A stretch of DNA of 64,000 nt from Ruminococcaceae bacterium FB2012 (GTDB taxonomy: Bacteria > Bacillota > Clostridia > Oscillospirales > Ruminococcaceae). Below the pieces are notes generated by a model. That model was not told the origin of the DNA, ran no database searches, and saw only the letters and a list, made by a program, of their open reading frames with translations. The DNA is taken from NCBI GenBank assembly GCA_900104495.1, contig FMXS01000011.1, positions 62,001 through 126,000 of the forward strand. The letters are read 5' to 3'. The position numbers and the translations under genes are program-made. Shown piece by piece: positions 55,585-64,000 of this stretch; positions within the stretch are counted from its first letter, which is position 1; every line of letters begins with the position of its first letter.

Positions 55585-58269
55585 TCAGGCCGCGTGGCTG
55601 TTCCTTATGAACTGAGGCGACCTTTCATAGGTGGTGCAGTCGTTGGGGAAGTTTACATAGGTGTTGTAAACGGACTTGCCGTTGGAGTCGGTCTCCCAGT
55701 AGCCGGTTATGCCGCACTCGATGACATATACCTTGCCGCCGAGGGTGACCTCGGTCCAGTAGTGCTGATTGCCCTGTCTGCCGTAGTAGCCGATGATAAG
55801 TCTTGCATCGTAGCCCAGATAGTTGAGCATCTCGCAGACAGCGCCGTTGTAGTCGTTGCACTGTCCCGAGTGTACCACAAGAGCGTTGTTGGCGTAAGCC
55901 CAGCCCACATAGTTCTTGTAGTAGGTCTGGAAACCGTAGTTGTACTTGAAGTTGGCGCGGATGTAGTCAACGGTCTTTTTGATCTTCTCGCCGTCGCTCA
56001 TATCGGAAGTGAAGTTCTTCTTGGCGAAGGCTTCGATAGCCGCGATGCTCTTCTGGCTCAAGGTGTGGGACTGCTTGATGTCCTTGGAGCCCTGGGTGTT
56101 TATTTCGGTGTAGGCAGTGCGCTTTGAGGACTTGGAAGAGCCGTTGACTCTTGCCACAAGGCTCTCTGCGGGAGCGGTGTAGGTGTAGTCGCCGTATACC
56201 TTCCTGCCGTTCACGGTCTTGTAGGACCTTATGCCCACGGCGTAGTATTTGTTGGAATCGCTGAGGGTGAAGGAGTAGCTGAGGGTGCGGGGGCTTGTGA
56301 TCGTCTTGGTAAGGTTCTCTGCGTAGTAAACAGGCTTGGAGCCCCATTTTTCCTGATACCAGTTCGCGAACCAGATCTCGTAGCCGTCTGCCTGTGCGGC
56401 AGTCTTCCAGGTGACTGTTGCCTTAGTGCCCTTGGTAGCTATCTTGGCGGGCTTTACCTTGCCGGGCTTGACGGTGAAGGTGCGGTTGAGTATGCCGACG
56501 GCCTTGGAGCCCTTTGCAGTAACGGTAATAGTCGCCGTACCTACATTTACGTTATTGTTGTAGCTTACGCTGTAATGCTTGGCGGGGATAGCCGTCGAAC
56601 CGACTTTGAGGGTAACAGCGGGCCTTATTGCCGAGCCGGAGTAGGTGTAGGATGCATAGGGGATGCTTGCCTTGCACTTTGAAACGTCCAGCTTGGTGAC
56701 GGTGAAGGGCCTCATACGGGAGCCGGTCACATACTTGCCTTTTGCTCTGACTCTGATATAAGCCGTGCCGGGTTCAACATTGTTTGTGATAGTCACCGTG
56801 TAGTCAGCGGCGGGTATGACTGCCGAGCCCAGCTTGACGGTAACTGTGGGCTTGATGCCTCTTGCCCGGTACATATAGGAAGAGCAGGGAATATTTATCT
56901 TGACATTGCTGTCGGACAGGTCAAGATTCGTGACCTTGAACTGCTTCTTGGCGGAGCCTGTTACACGGCTGTCTTTGCCCGAGACCGTAATAGTGGCGGT
57001 GCCGGGATAAACATTGTTTGCAAAAGACAGCGAGTAAGCCGAGGAGACTACCTTTTCTCCGTTATATGTAACGGTCACGGAGGGCTTGATGCCTCTGCCG
57101 CGGTACATATAGGAAGGGCAGGCGGTCTCTACCTTGACCTTGCTGTTTGTGAGGTCAAGGGCTTTGATGTCCATTGTTTTGTAATATGTGCCGGCGTAGC
57201 CGTCAAGGCCCATTATCATCACGGCACCCTTGCCGACTTCGGTGTTGTGAGAGTAGAATACCTTATAATCCGTGCCTTCGGTAAGTACATTTCCGCCGTA
57301 TTTGACGGTGATGTCGGCAGTCTTGGCATTGCCGGTGAAGGTCAGATCGGGAAGGGTCACGGTGAAGGTGCAGCCGGTAAAGGGAGTGAAGTTCCTGTTC
57401 TCGCAGGTGAGATAATTTTCCTCGCAGTATTTCTCCGCCGCCGAGCCCTTGGGGGCGTACACGGTGGGATAGGTGTAGAGGAAGGCATCCTCACCGATGC
57501 CGGTTACCGCAGCGGGTATCCTTACGGTTTCGAGGGAGCCGCACCAGTAAAATGCATATTTCCCGATGGTTTTGGTATTACCCAGCTCCACGGTCTTCAG
57601 TGAGCCGCAGTCACTGAAACAGCTTTCGGGAACAGCAGCCGAACTGAAAAGGTATACGCTTTCCAGGTTCGGGCAGTAGCTGAACGCCTCCTTGCCGAGG
57701 CTCGTCACGCTCTTGGGGATGACTGCCGTGGTCAGGCCCGAGCTGCTGAAACAGCTTGCGCCGATAGTTTTCAGCGACTGTCCCAGGTCGATGTCCGTAA
57801 GAGCGCTGCAGTCGGAGAAGGCGCTCTCTCCGAGAGAGGTCTCGTTGCCGCCCAGCTTGACGGTATTCAGTTTCCAGCAGCTTCTGAAAGCGCCCTTGCC
57901 CACGGTCTTAACGGTGGAGGGCAGCTCCGCTTCGGCAAAGGGGGTGTTTGCAAAGGCTTCGGCCCCGATATCGGTGTAACCCTCGGGGATCACCAGCTTG
58001 CTCAGCTTATCATTGTACCACCAATAATTGTCGTCCAGGACATTGCTGCCTATCTTCGTGACCGTATGCCCGTCCACTTTGGTGGGGAGCTTGACAGTGG
58101 TGACGTTTTCGTCCTCATAGTCGAGGATGATAGACGTGAGCTGATAGGTCTTGCCGTCCGCGGTCTTTTCGGCCTTATAGGTCACAGCCGAGGCCGTGAC
58201 GGAAGAGATCAGCATAGCTGCGGCAGTTCCGGAGAGCACCGCAGCGGTTTTAAGAAGTTTCTTAAACAT
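55585..58269 (-). CDS. Secreted BspA-type leucine-rich-repeat protein with Ig-like modules and transglutaminase-like domain
   Basis: 894 residues. After a signal peptide (1-28) come BspA/LRR_5 repeats (about 30-290; e.g. IDLGQSLKTIGASCFSSSGL). Then four Ig-like modules of about 77 residues follow (about 290-600), the second to fourth starting with a SYMYRGRGIKP- or SYTYSGSAIRP-like motif. An Fn3-like domain (about 605-700) and a C-terminal transglutaminase-like domain (about 745-894) complete it, with GQCNDYN (Cys) and QHYWTEV (His). The third catalytic position seems to be Glu/Cys (VIECG) where Asp is usual. It probably acts at the cell surface in binding or peptide processing. The same Ig-like module is in the CAP proteins at the right end of the window. 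Confidence 0.85.
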   Translation of the reverse strand: MFKKLLKTAAVLSGTAAAMLISSVTASAVTYKAEKTADGKTYQLTSIILDYEDENVTTVKLPTKVDGHTVTKIGSNVLDDNYWWYNDKLSKLVIPEGYTDIGAEAFANTPFAEAELPSTVKTVGKGAFRSCWKLNTVKLGGNETSLGESAFSDCSALTDIDLGQSLKTIGASCFSSSGLTTAVIPKSVTSLGKEAFSYCPNLESVYLFSSAAVPESCFSDCGSLKTVELGNTKTIGKYAFYWCGSLETVRIPAAVTGIGEDAFLYTYPTVYAPKGSAAEKYCEENYLTCENRNFTPFTGCTFTVTLPDLTFTGNAKTADITVKYGGNVLTEGTDYKVFYSHNTEVGKGAVMIMGLDGYAGTYYKTMDIKALDLTNSKVKVETACPSYMYRGRGIKPSVTVTYNGEKVVSSAYSLSFANNVYPGTATITVSGKDSRVTGSAKKQFKVTNLDLSDSNVKINIPCSSYMYRARGIKPTVTVKLGSAVIPAADYTVTITNNVEPGTAYIRVRAKGKYVTGSRMRPFTVTKLDVSKCKASIPYASYTYSGSAIRPAVTLKVGSTAIPAKHYSVSYNNNVNVGTATITVTAKGSKAVGILNRTFTVKPGKVKPAKIATKGTKATVTWKTAAQADGYEIWFANWYQEKWGSKPVYYAENLTKTITSPRTLSYSFTLSDSNKYYAVGIRSYKTVNGRKVYGDYTYTAPAESLVARVNGSSKSSKRTAYTEINTQGSKDIKQSHTLSQKSIAAIEAFAKKNFTSDMSDGEKIKKTVDYIRANFKYNYGFQTYYKNYVGWAYANNALVVHSGQCNDYNGAVCEMLNYLGYDARLIIGYYGRQGNQHYWTEVTLGGKVYVIECGITGYWETDSNGKSVYNTYVNFPNDCTTYERSPQFIRNSHAA

Positions 58270-58363
58270 AGTGATTACCTCCGATCTTGATTTTTATATT
58301 TGTCAGAGCAGATCAAAGAGCAAAAGGTTCAGCAGAATTTGTAAACTTTCTGCTAACAAACTC

Positions 58364-58615
58364 TCAGACCATCATCGAGTCGTCCACATCGTCTTCCAGT
58401 TCTTCGCCGTTGAGCAGAGCCCGGAGATTGCCTATCTCCTCCTCGGTAAGGGTAACGCCCTTGCCCATGCGGGTATGGTCGGGGGACCATTCTCTGATGT
58501 CATACTTGGGCTCGTGATCGTTCCAGCTCACCATGTTGAGCTCCTTGGTCCAGCCCTTGGCGTTCTCGGAAAGCACGCCCAGCGATTTTGTGATCTCAAA
58601 TTTCAGTTCTGCCAT
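58364..58615 (-). CDS. YdbC/PC4-family single-stranded DNA-binding protein
   Basis: 83 residues from the ATG at 58615, which GGAGG precedes at 8 bases. The sequence LKFEITKSLGVLSENAKGW and SWNDHEPKYDIREWSPDHTR matches the small PC4-like YdbC proteins of Firmicutes, which bind single-stranded DNA or RNA. A C-terminal acidic tail (ELEDDVDDSMM) is extra. Its exact role in bacteria is not known. Confidence 0.85.
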   Translation of the reverse strand: MAELKFEITKSLGVLSENAKGWTKELNMVSWNDHEPKYDIREWSPDHTRMGKGVTLTEEEIGNLRALLNGEELEDDVDDSMMV

Positions 58616-58662
58616 GATGGTTTCCTCCATAATATCAGTTTAGATTATTTGTATCAGACCGC

Positions 58663-60660
58663 TTATCTGCGGTTTGTAGACTTTTTCCTTGCGGGATGTT
58701 TTTTCGCCGTCCCCGTCCCGACGTTCTTATGTCCGCTTCGGGGCCGGGATGCAGGCGGTCTGCGGCGCCTGCGCTTCTTCGGCTTTTCGGGGATGCCCAG
58801 CAGCCGTCCCACGGTCCTTGCGATACGCTTTCTCAGCAGGATGATGATAAGTATCAGCTCTCCGCAGATCGCTAGTCCGCCTATTGCACGTCCGAAATAG
58901 GTGCAGATGCAGATATCCGCCGCCGCCAGCAGCAGCACCGCCGTACCGCCGTTTCTGAAAACGATCAGCATCAGCAGCAGAGCCGCCGCCGCGATAAATC
59001 CTGCGGCGCCCAAAGTGCTTTCGGAAAGTCCCGTGATAAACAGTATCGCCGTGCCCGGATAAGCCAGCCACCTGCTGCGCAGGAGAATTCCCTGAGCCAG
59101 CAGCAGTCCGCCGACGAAATAGAACAGCCAGCCGCCCATATATACTCCGAGGGCAATGAACGAGAAGCACAGCAGCGTCAGCAGCATGATGCGGAATATC
59201 CCCAGCCGTTTGAGGACCCTTACCGCCTTTTTCGGCAGTCTTCTTGAAAGGGGCTCCCACAGGGGCTTGTAGTTCAGCAGGAAAATTATACCGAACAGGA
59301 AGGGCAGGAAGGCAAAGGCCCACTCGTGGCCCTTGTTCATCTCGTCCATATCGATAAGCACCATTGCGAAGAGTATCGCCACGTTCACGGCGATCTTGCG
59401 GATCTTCAGATCGAAGGGGACGATCTTGCGGGAGTCGTAGGCGCGGATGATGAACACCACAGAATAGCTTGCCACAGTGGAGATCGCCGGGCCGTAAAGC
59501 CCGATGCGGGGTATCAGTATGACGTTGAGCCCCACGTTTATTATGCCCGACACCAGGCTCGTCGCCATTGAGCGGGCGGTCCTTTTGGACGTCAGATATA
59601 TGGACCCCAAAAACGTCACGAAGCAGGAGAACACCGACGAGAATATCAGCAGCGGCGAATACATGGCCGAATCCTGGAACTCCGGGCCCAGCCAGATATA
59701 GGTCAGCGGCCTTACCGCCAGCAGGCAGCCCGCCGCGATTATATACAGCAGACATTGGTTCAGCTCAAAGACGTTGGAGTAGAACTCGTTGCGGTCGTCG
59801 GAATCGTCCTCCATTATTGCGGACATATTCCAGGCCTGGCCGAACATGAAATACACCGTCGCCACAAGGTTCGGTATCTTGTAGGCCGCCGACAGCACGC
59901 CGTTGGCCGCCGAGCCCATATAGGCGGTGGTCATGAAGGAGTCGGAGCTGTTCGTTATCAGCCAAAGCAGCTGCGCGGGTATCAGAGGAATGGAATAGTA
60001 AAGCATAATCCGCAGCAGGGCTTTGTCCGGACGGCGGAATTCGATATACCTCCACAGCTTTGCCGAGAAGGTCAGGAACACCACCGACAGCCCGTCGGAG
60101 ATGATAATGGACAGCAGATAACCCGTGTTTCCCATTTTGAAGCCGATGATGAACACCACGGTGCCTATCAGCGTCAGCAGTGTGGTGAGGATGCCGTTTA
60201 TCGCAAACAGCTTGACCTTTTCCAGCGCTCTGACGAATGTGGAGTAAACGAGTTTCAGTCCCGAAGTGACGACGTAGACATACAAGAGCAGGGAATAGCC
60301 GCTCAGATACTTGTCCGCGACCCCGGAGATCGCCACAATGGGCAGTATCATTCCCAGCACGGCAAAGCCTGCCATGCAGATCATATTTCCCAGGGTAAAG
60401 ACCTTTTTCTTGTCGAAGGCTTTGTCCAGACCGAAGCGGATCACGGCTTCGCTTATGGTCATGGTGACGATAGGCTGGAGCCAGTTGGCTATCTGAGTGA
60501 TAACGTCGTTGACGCCCAGTTCCTCTCTGGACAGGTAGGTAGTATACACCTTGACCAGCAGGATGATAAGCAGCTTCGAGCTGAAGGAGCCGACAGCAAA
60601 GATCACGGTATTTGAAAACAGCTTTTTATAGCTGCTCTTTTTTACAACAGCTTCCGACAT
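58663..60660 (-). CDS. Polysaccharide flippase (Wzx/MATE-like) with extended C-terminus
   Basis: 665 residues. The first 480 residues have about 14 membrane segments in the Wzx/RfbX pattern (SKLLIILLVKVYTTYLSREE; IPLIPAQLLWLITNSSD), so it should flip lipid-linked saccharides. Another 130 residues add about four to five further hydrophobic segments, and the last 45 are very basic (KPKKRRRRRPPASRPRSGHK), unusual for the family. No glycosyltransferase genes are nearby. It has its own promoter. A lipid II or S-layer-glycan role cannot be told from sequence. Confidence 0.8.
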   Translation of the reverse strand: MSEAVVKKSSYKKLFSNTVIFAVGSFSSKLLIILLVKVYTTYLSREELGVNDVITQIANWLQPIVTMTISEAVIRFGLDKAFDKKKVFTLGNMICMAGFAVLGMILPIVAISGVADKYLSGYSLLLYVYVVTSGLKLVYSTFVRALEKVKLFAINGILTTLLTLIGTVVFIIGFKMGNTGYLLSIIISDGLSVVFLTFSAKLWRYIEFRRPDKALLRIMLYYSIPLIPAQLLWLITNSSDSFMTTAYMGSAANGVLSAAYKIPNLVATVYFMFGQAWNMSAIMEDDSDDRNEFYSNVFELNQCLLYIIAAGCLLAVRPLTYIWLGPEFQDSAMYSPLLIFSSVFSCFVTFLGSIYLTSKRTARSMATSLVSGIINVGLNVILIPRIGLYGPAISTVASYSVVFIIRAYDSRKIVPFDLKIRKIAVNVAILFAMVLIDMDEMNKGHEWAFAFLPFLFGIIFLLNYKPLWEPLSRRLPKKAVRVLKRLGIFRIMLLTLLCFSFIALGVYMGGWLFYFVGGLLLAQGILLRSRWLAYPGTAILFITGLSESTLGAAGFIAAAALLLMLIVFRNGGTAVLLLAAADICICTYFGRAIGGLAICGELILIIILLRKRIARTVGRLLGIPEKPKKRRRRRPPASRPRSGHKNVGTGTAKKHPARKKSTNRR

Positions 60661-60703
60661 AGATCAGACCTCATTGACGAATAGTTGAATAACACATTAT
60701 TAT

Positions 60704-60732
60704 ATTATAGCACATAATATCCCGTTTTGCAA
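60704..60732 (-). promoter_or_regulatory. Flippase gene promoter
   Basis: Minus-strand TTGCAA (60727-60732) and TATAAT (60704-60709), 17 bp apart, about 45 bases before the ATG. Confidence 0.75.
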
Positions 60733-60811
60733 TTGTTTTTTTCAATATTTTAAAAACCAGGGCCCGTTTCTGATTTTAGTCATATTATAAAAAATAAAAC
60801 TCTCCAAACTG

Positions 60812-60840
60812 TTGAAAAGTCCGGCAGGGTGTGGTATAAT
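60812..60840 (+). promoter_or_regulatory. Promoter of the first CAP-domain gene
   Basis: TTGAAA (60812-60817) and TATAAT (60835-60840), 17 bp apart, 50 bases before the start. Confidence 0.8.
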
Positions 60841-60889
60841 GGTATTGATGTCAAATGACCGATAAAAGTACAGGAAGGAGAATGTGCAA

Positions 60890-62650
60890 ATGCTTAAACT
60901 CAGAAGAACAGGAAAACTGCTGCTGGGATTCGCAGCGGCGGTGGCCGCAGCAGCAGCTGCTGCCGTGGGAGCTTCGGCTATCGACGCCGATACTCTTATC
61001 CTCACCGGCTATGAACAGCCCGCAGCAGAGGGCTGTATGACCGTGGGCATCAAGGGAAGCTATATCAACGAGACCGACAGCCTGCTGGCGAAGATCAATA
61101 CCGCCCGCTATGAAGCCTGCCGCGACGGCGTCCCCGACCCCAACGATCCGTCAAAAAAACTGACCCCGGACGATTTCGTCCCCGCCCAGTATTCCTCCGA
61201 ACTGGAGGGCCTGGCAAGGCTCCGCTCCGCCGAGGCCGTGCTGGTCTACGGGCATACCCGTCCCAACGGCAAAAGCTGCTTCAGCCTTGAAACAAGCTCC
61301 GATTTCCGGTATCAGGCCGAGAGCCTGGCCTGGAACGACAGCGGCTCCGCCGCCGGAGGCCTGGAACAGTTCCTCAAGGAGAAGACCGATTGGGTCAACA
61401 AGACCGCAGGGGCCGTCACCGGGCATTACACCCAGATGATAAACCCCGAGAACAGGTACGTCGGCATCGGATGCTTCAAGACTTCGGACACCACCGGCTA
61501 TTCCACCGCTCTCTGCTTGCGCTACGGCCGTTCGGACGAGAACCTTGACGGCTCCAAGGGAGCGGCGGTCGAGGACTGCATCGTCCCCGTTCAGGTCCCC
61601 GAGGATAATTTCTCCAATGCCCGCATCAAGGCGGTCAAGGGCTCCAAGACTATCCCCTCCCAGGAGTATTCGGTCTTTGAGTTCCGCGGCACCGTTTCCT
61701 TTGCCTTCAAGAACGGCACCAAGGATACCACCTGGGATTCCGACGTCATCCTCTATGATACCAAATGGAGCTCCGACAACACCGCAGCAGCGGAAGTGGA
61801 TAAGTACGGCAAGGTAACGGCTGTCAAGTCGGGTTCGGCACGCATCACCGCCGAAAGCGCCAATGATACCGTCGGCTTCAAGGTGACTGTCAAGCCGGGC
61901 ATAGACGAATGCACCGTGACTATCCCTTATTCCTCCTACACCTACCGCGGACGGGGCATCAAGCCTACCGTTACCGTTAAGTTCGGTGAAGAGAAGCTGG
62001 TCAAGGGCACCGATTTCACGGTGGAGTATTCCGATAACGTGAATGTGGGCACCGCCAAGATCACCGTCAAGGGCATCGGAAAGTATTCCGGCACCGGCGA
62101 AAAGACCTTCAAGATCAAGCCCCTGGATGTGACTTCATCCTACGCCAAGGTGACTATCCCCTACGCTTCGTATACCTTCACCGGCAAGGAGATCTGCCCC
62201 GCCGTCAAGCTGAAATTCAAGGACGGCTCCGTGATCCCCGCCTCGGAATATACCGTGGAGTACGCCGACAATGTGAAAGTCGGGCTTGCTAAGATCAAAG
62301 TCACTGCCAAGACCGACAACATTAAAGGCACTTTCGACAGGACCTTTGTTGTCAAGCCCGCCAAGAATCAGATACTTTCCATTTCTTCGGCAAAGGGCGC
62401 TTTCAAGCTGAAGTGGACCAAGGCCACCGAGGGTTCAACGGGCTATCAGGTGCTTTACAGCACCAAGCAGGACTTCTCCGAGAACGTCCACAGCTACACC
62501 TCAAAGGATCTTGAAGACGTCACCGAGAATTTCTCCAAGGTCCCCAAGCCCGGCGAGATCTGGTATGTGAAGGTACGCTCCTTCACCGAGCAGAACAATA
62601 CCCGCTACGGCAATTACAGCAAGGTGCTGAAAATCTACATCAACAGATAA
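60890..62650 (+). CDS. Secreted CAP/SCP-domain protein with Ig-like modules
   Basis: 586 residues from the ATG at 60890, preceded by AAGGAG at 9 bases. A signal peptide with a poly-Ala core (about 1-30) is followed by a CAP domain (about 55-200) with LAKINTARYEACRDGV and GHYTQMINPENRYVGIG. A Big_2-like Ig domain (about 235-345), two Ig-like modules with the SYTYRGRGIKPTVTVKFG motif (about 345-500) and an Fn3-like end (about 505-586) complete it. CAP proteins have varied roles (adhesion, peptidase-like); no function can be given. It heads a likely operon with the next two genes. Confidence 0.85.
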   Translation: MLKLRRTGKLLLGFAAAVAAAAAAAVGASAIDADTLILTGYEQPAAEGCMTVGIKGSYINETDSLLAKINTARYEACRDGVPDPNDPSKKLTPDDFVPAQYSSELEGLARLRSAEAVLVYGHTRPNGKSCFSLETSSDFRYQAESLAWNDSGSAAGGLEQFLKEKTDWVNKTAGAVTGHYTQMINPENRYVGIGCFKTSDTTGYSTALCLRYGRSDENLDGSKGAAVEDCIVPVQVPEDNFSNARIKAVKGSKTIPSQEYSVFEFRGTVSFAFKNGTKDTTWDSDVILYDTKWSSDNTAAAEVDKYGKVTAVKSGSARITAESANDTVGFKVTVKPGIDECTVTIPYSSYTYRGRGIKPTVTVKFGEEKLVKGTDFTVEYSDNVNVGTAKITVKGIGKYSGTGEKTFKIKPLDVTSSYAKVTIPYASYTFTGKEICPAVKLKFKDGSVIPASEYTVEYADNVKVGLAKIKVTAKTDNIKGTFDRTFVVKPAKNQILSISSAKGAFKLKWTKATEGSTGYQVLYSTKQDFSENVHSYTSKDLEDVTENFSKVPKPGEIWYVKVRSFTEQNNTRYGNYSKVLKIYINR

Positions 62651-62701
62651 CGGGCAGGCAGCTTGCAGCCGTCCAATATAATAAGACAGGAGTTGTTTTA
62701 C

Positions 62702-62821
62702 ATGAAAGTATTTTTAAGGATCTTTGCGATAGTGGCCGCTTTTTCACTGTGCGCTGCAGTGGCAGGAATGGTCATCCGCATCTTCAAGACCAGAATGACC
62801 AAGTATTACAAGGTATACTGA
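62702..62821 (+). CDS. 39-residue single-span membrane peptide
   Basis: SD AGGAG precedes an ATG opening a 39-codon frame: a hydrophobic segment (MKVFLRIFAIVAAFSLCAAV, continuing AGMVI) followed by a basic Tyr-containing tail (RIFKTRMTKYYKVY). It is placed 51 bases after one CAP gene and 18 bases before another. It is like no family I know. Good SD and tight spacing support it as real. Confidence 0.6.
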   Translation: MKVFLRIFAIVAAFSLCAAVAGMVIRIFKTRMTKYYKVY

Positions 62822-62839
62822 GAAGCGGAGGGATAACGA

Positions 62840-64000
62840 ATGAGACCTTTCAGAAAGCTGGCCGTAAGGCTGGCAGTGACCGTCTGCGCTGCCGTGAGCG
62901 CAGCGGCGGCGGGAGTGCTGGGCTCGTCGGCCTTCGACAAGAATACTCCCTTGCTTACGGAGTACGAGCAGCCTGCCCTGGAGGAGACCGTCCACGTTGC
63001 GCTGAAGGGTTCGCTGATCGGCGGCGCGGACAAGGCTCTCAAAAGGATAAACGAGCTGCGCCTTGAAGCCTGTACCCAGGGAGTGTGGGATCCGAGAGAC
63101 CCCTCCCGGAAGCTGACAAAGAGCGACTATGTTCCCGTAAAGTGGAGCTATGACCTTGAACAGCACGCAAGGATAAGAGCAGTGGAGGCAAGCCTGACAC
63201 AGCATCATCTCAGGATGAACGGCCTCGGTTGGTATTCGACAGAGTACAAGGGGCTTGATTCCGGCTGGTCGGAGACCCTTGCCTGGGGCTGCAGCGATAT
63301 GGTAGACGGCATAAACCTCTGGGCAAGCGAAAAATCCGACTGGGTGAAAAAGAACAGCAATGCCGTTACCGGCCATTATACCGTAATGATCAATCCGAGC
63401 GTGACCTATGTGGGGCTCGGCTACTTCAGGAAGGATAGCCCCTACGGCTGGCGGGACAACTTCTGCGGAAGGTGGTCAGGCAGCAAGCCGTCATCAGAAA
63501 AGATGAGCGCTTCAAAGACCGATATCTGGTTCCCCGTTCAGGTTTATACGGAGTATTTGGTCAACGGCGGGGGAGAACCCATGACCGAGATGAAGGTCGT
63601 TTCCGGCAAGACCGAGCTTTCCAAGGGAGAGACAGTATCTCTCGAGATGCACGGCTGTGTCTGCGGAGCCTCGGTGGATTGGGCGATGTACTATCAGGCA
63701 AGCTGGAAGTCTTCAAATACCTCGGTAGCAACGGTGGATAAATACGGCAAGGTTACGGCAAAGGGCGTCGGTACCGCAACGGTCACCGCGGAATGCGGCG
63801 GTCTGAAGCAAACTCAGAAGATCACCGTCCTTCCCTCCGTCGCAGACTGCACCGTGACTATCCCCTATTCCTCCTATACATACAGAGGACGGGGCATCAA
63901 GCCTACCGTCACCGTTAAGCTCGGAAGCACCAAACTCACCAAGGGCACGGATTATACCGTATCCTATTCAAACAATACCAATGTCGGCACCGCGGCGATA
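62840..64000 (+). CDS. Secreted CAP/SCP-domain protein, second copy (partial at right edge)
   Basis: 387 codons are visible and the gene runs off the window. SD GGAGGGA precedes the ATG. Signal peptide (about 1-33), CAP domain (about 50-210; LKRINELRLEACTQGVWDPR and VTGHYTVMINPSVTYVGLG), Big_2-like domain (about 250-335) and the start of an Ig-like module with SYTYRGRGIKPTVTVKLG. The architecture repeats the preceding CAP gene, so the pair is a diverged tandem duplication. In the CAP motif, the Gln of HYTQM is Val here (HYTVM). Confidence 0.85.
   Translation, partial: MRPFRKLAVRLAVTVCAAVSAAAAGVLGSSAFDKNTPLLTEYEQPALEETVHVALKGSLIGGADKALKRINELRLEACTQGVWDPRDPSRKLTKSDYVPVKWSYDLEQHARIRAVEASLTQHHLRMNGLGWYSTEYKGLDSGWSETLAWGCSDMVDGINLWASEKSDWVKKNSNAVTGHYTVMINPSVTYVGLGYFRKDSPYGWRDNFCGRWSGSKPSSEKMSASKTDIWFPVQVYTEYLVNGGGEPMTEMKVVSGKTELSKGETVSLEMHGCVCGASVDWAMYYQASWKSSNTSVATVDKYGKVTAKGVGTATVTAECGGLKQTQKITVLPSVADCTVTIPYSSYTYRGRGIKPTVTVKLGSTKLTKGTDYTVSYSNNTNVGTAAI

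Overview
The window reads as chromosomal DNA of an anaerobic, plant-fibre-degrading Firmicute close to Ruminococcus (Oscillospiraceae). The signs are a cohesin/dockerin protein and a dockerin pseudogene, GH10, GH51 and GH29 glycosidases, secreted leucine-rich-repeat and CAP proteins with Ig-like modules, SpoIIID, T-box and TPP leaders, a CIRCE operator, and Gram-positive Shine-Dalgarno (SD) sites. Many promoters match TTGACA-N17-TATAAT almost exactly. No tRNA, rRNA, CRISPR array, prophage or insertion sequence was recognised.

Layout. 1-9.4 kb: end of fhs, a cohesin-dockerin protein, an XRE regulator, a ClpC-type ATPase, DegV, a Bax-inhibitor-like protein and an OmpR-type two-component pair. 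9.4-11 kb: TPP riboswitch with thiT, and an unknown membrane protein. 11.2-21.3 kb: an arabinose locus with AraR, an AraC-type regulator, sugar-binding lipoprotein, ABC ATPase, two permeases, FGGY kinase and AraA. An identical 11-bp box in opposite orientations lies at the araR promoter and the transporter promoter. 21.3-34 kb: zinc-ribbon protein, GH10 xylanase, KtrAB potassium uptake, ParB-like protein, HolA, ComEC (with a degenerate metallo-beta-lactamase part), HIT protein, and a T-box-controlled alaS that carries an in-frame N-terminal CPCC zinc domain. 34-43.5 kb: GH29 fucosidase and rpoBC, with no ribosomal protein genes on either side. 43.5-50.7 kb: a sugar-receptor-like diguanylate cyclase, a hairpin-rich non-coding stretch, a LigB-AMMECR1 protein, D,D-carboxypeptidase lipoprotein, TrmO, Hsp20 and a dockerin pseudogene. 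50.8-64 kb: TtcA-like and TcdA tRNA enzymes, SpoIIID, a P-loop ATPase, GH51 arabinofuranosidase, an LRR/transglutaminase secreted protein, a YdbC/PC4 protein, a flippase, and two CAP-domain secreted proteins around a 39-residue membrane peptide.

How parts fit. The GH10, GH51 and GH29 enzymes have no signal peptide, so they probably finish the digestion of imported arabinoxylan and fucosyl oligosaccharides inside the cell. The arabinose ABC system, kinase and isomerase would take up and convert the released arabinose. The most unusual structure is a non-coding repeat that fills the gap between minus-strand neighbours at three places. Each copy ends in an SD sequence that supplies the ribosome binding site of the downstream gene (xylanase, HIT protein, Hsp20). 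Other points of interest are the CPCC-AlaS fusion, the ComEC domain without its metal-binding motif, and the transcriptionally isolated rpoBC.
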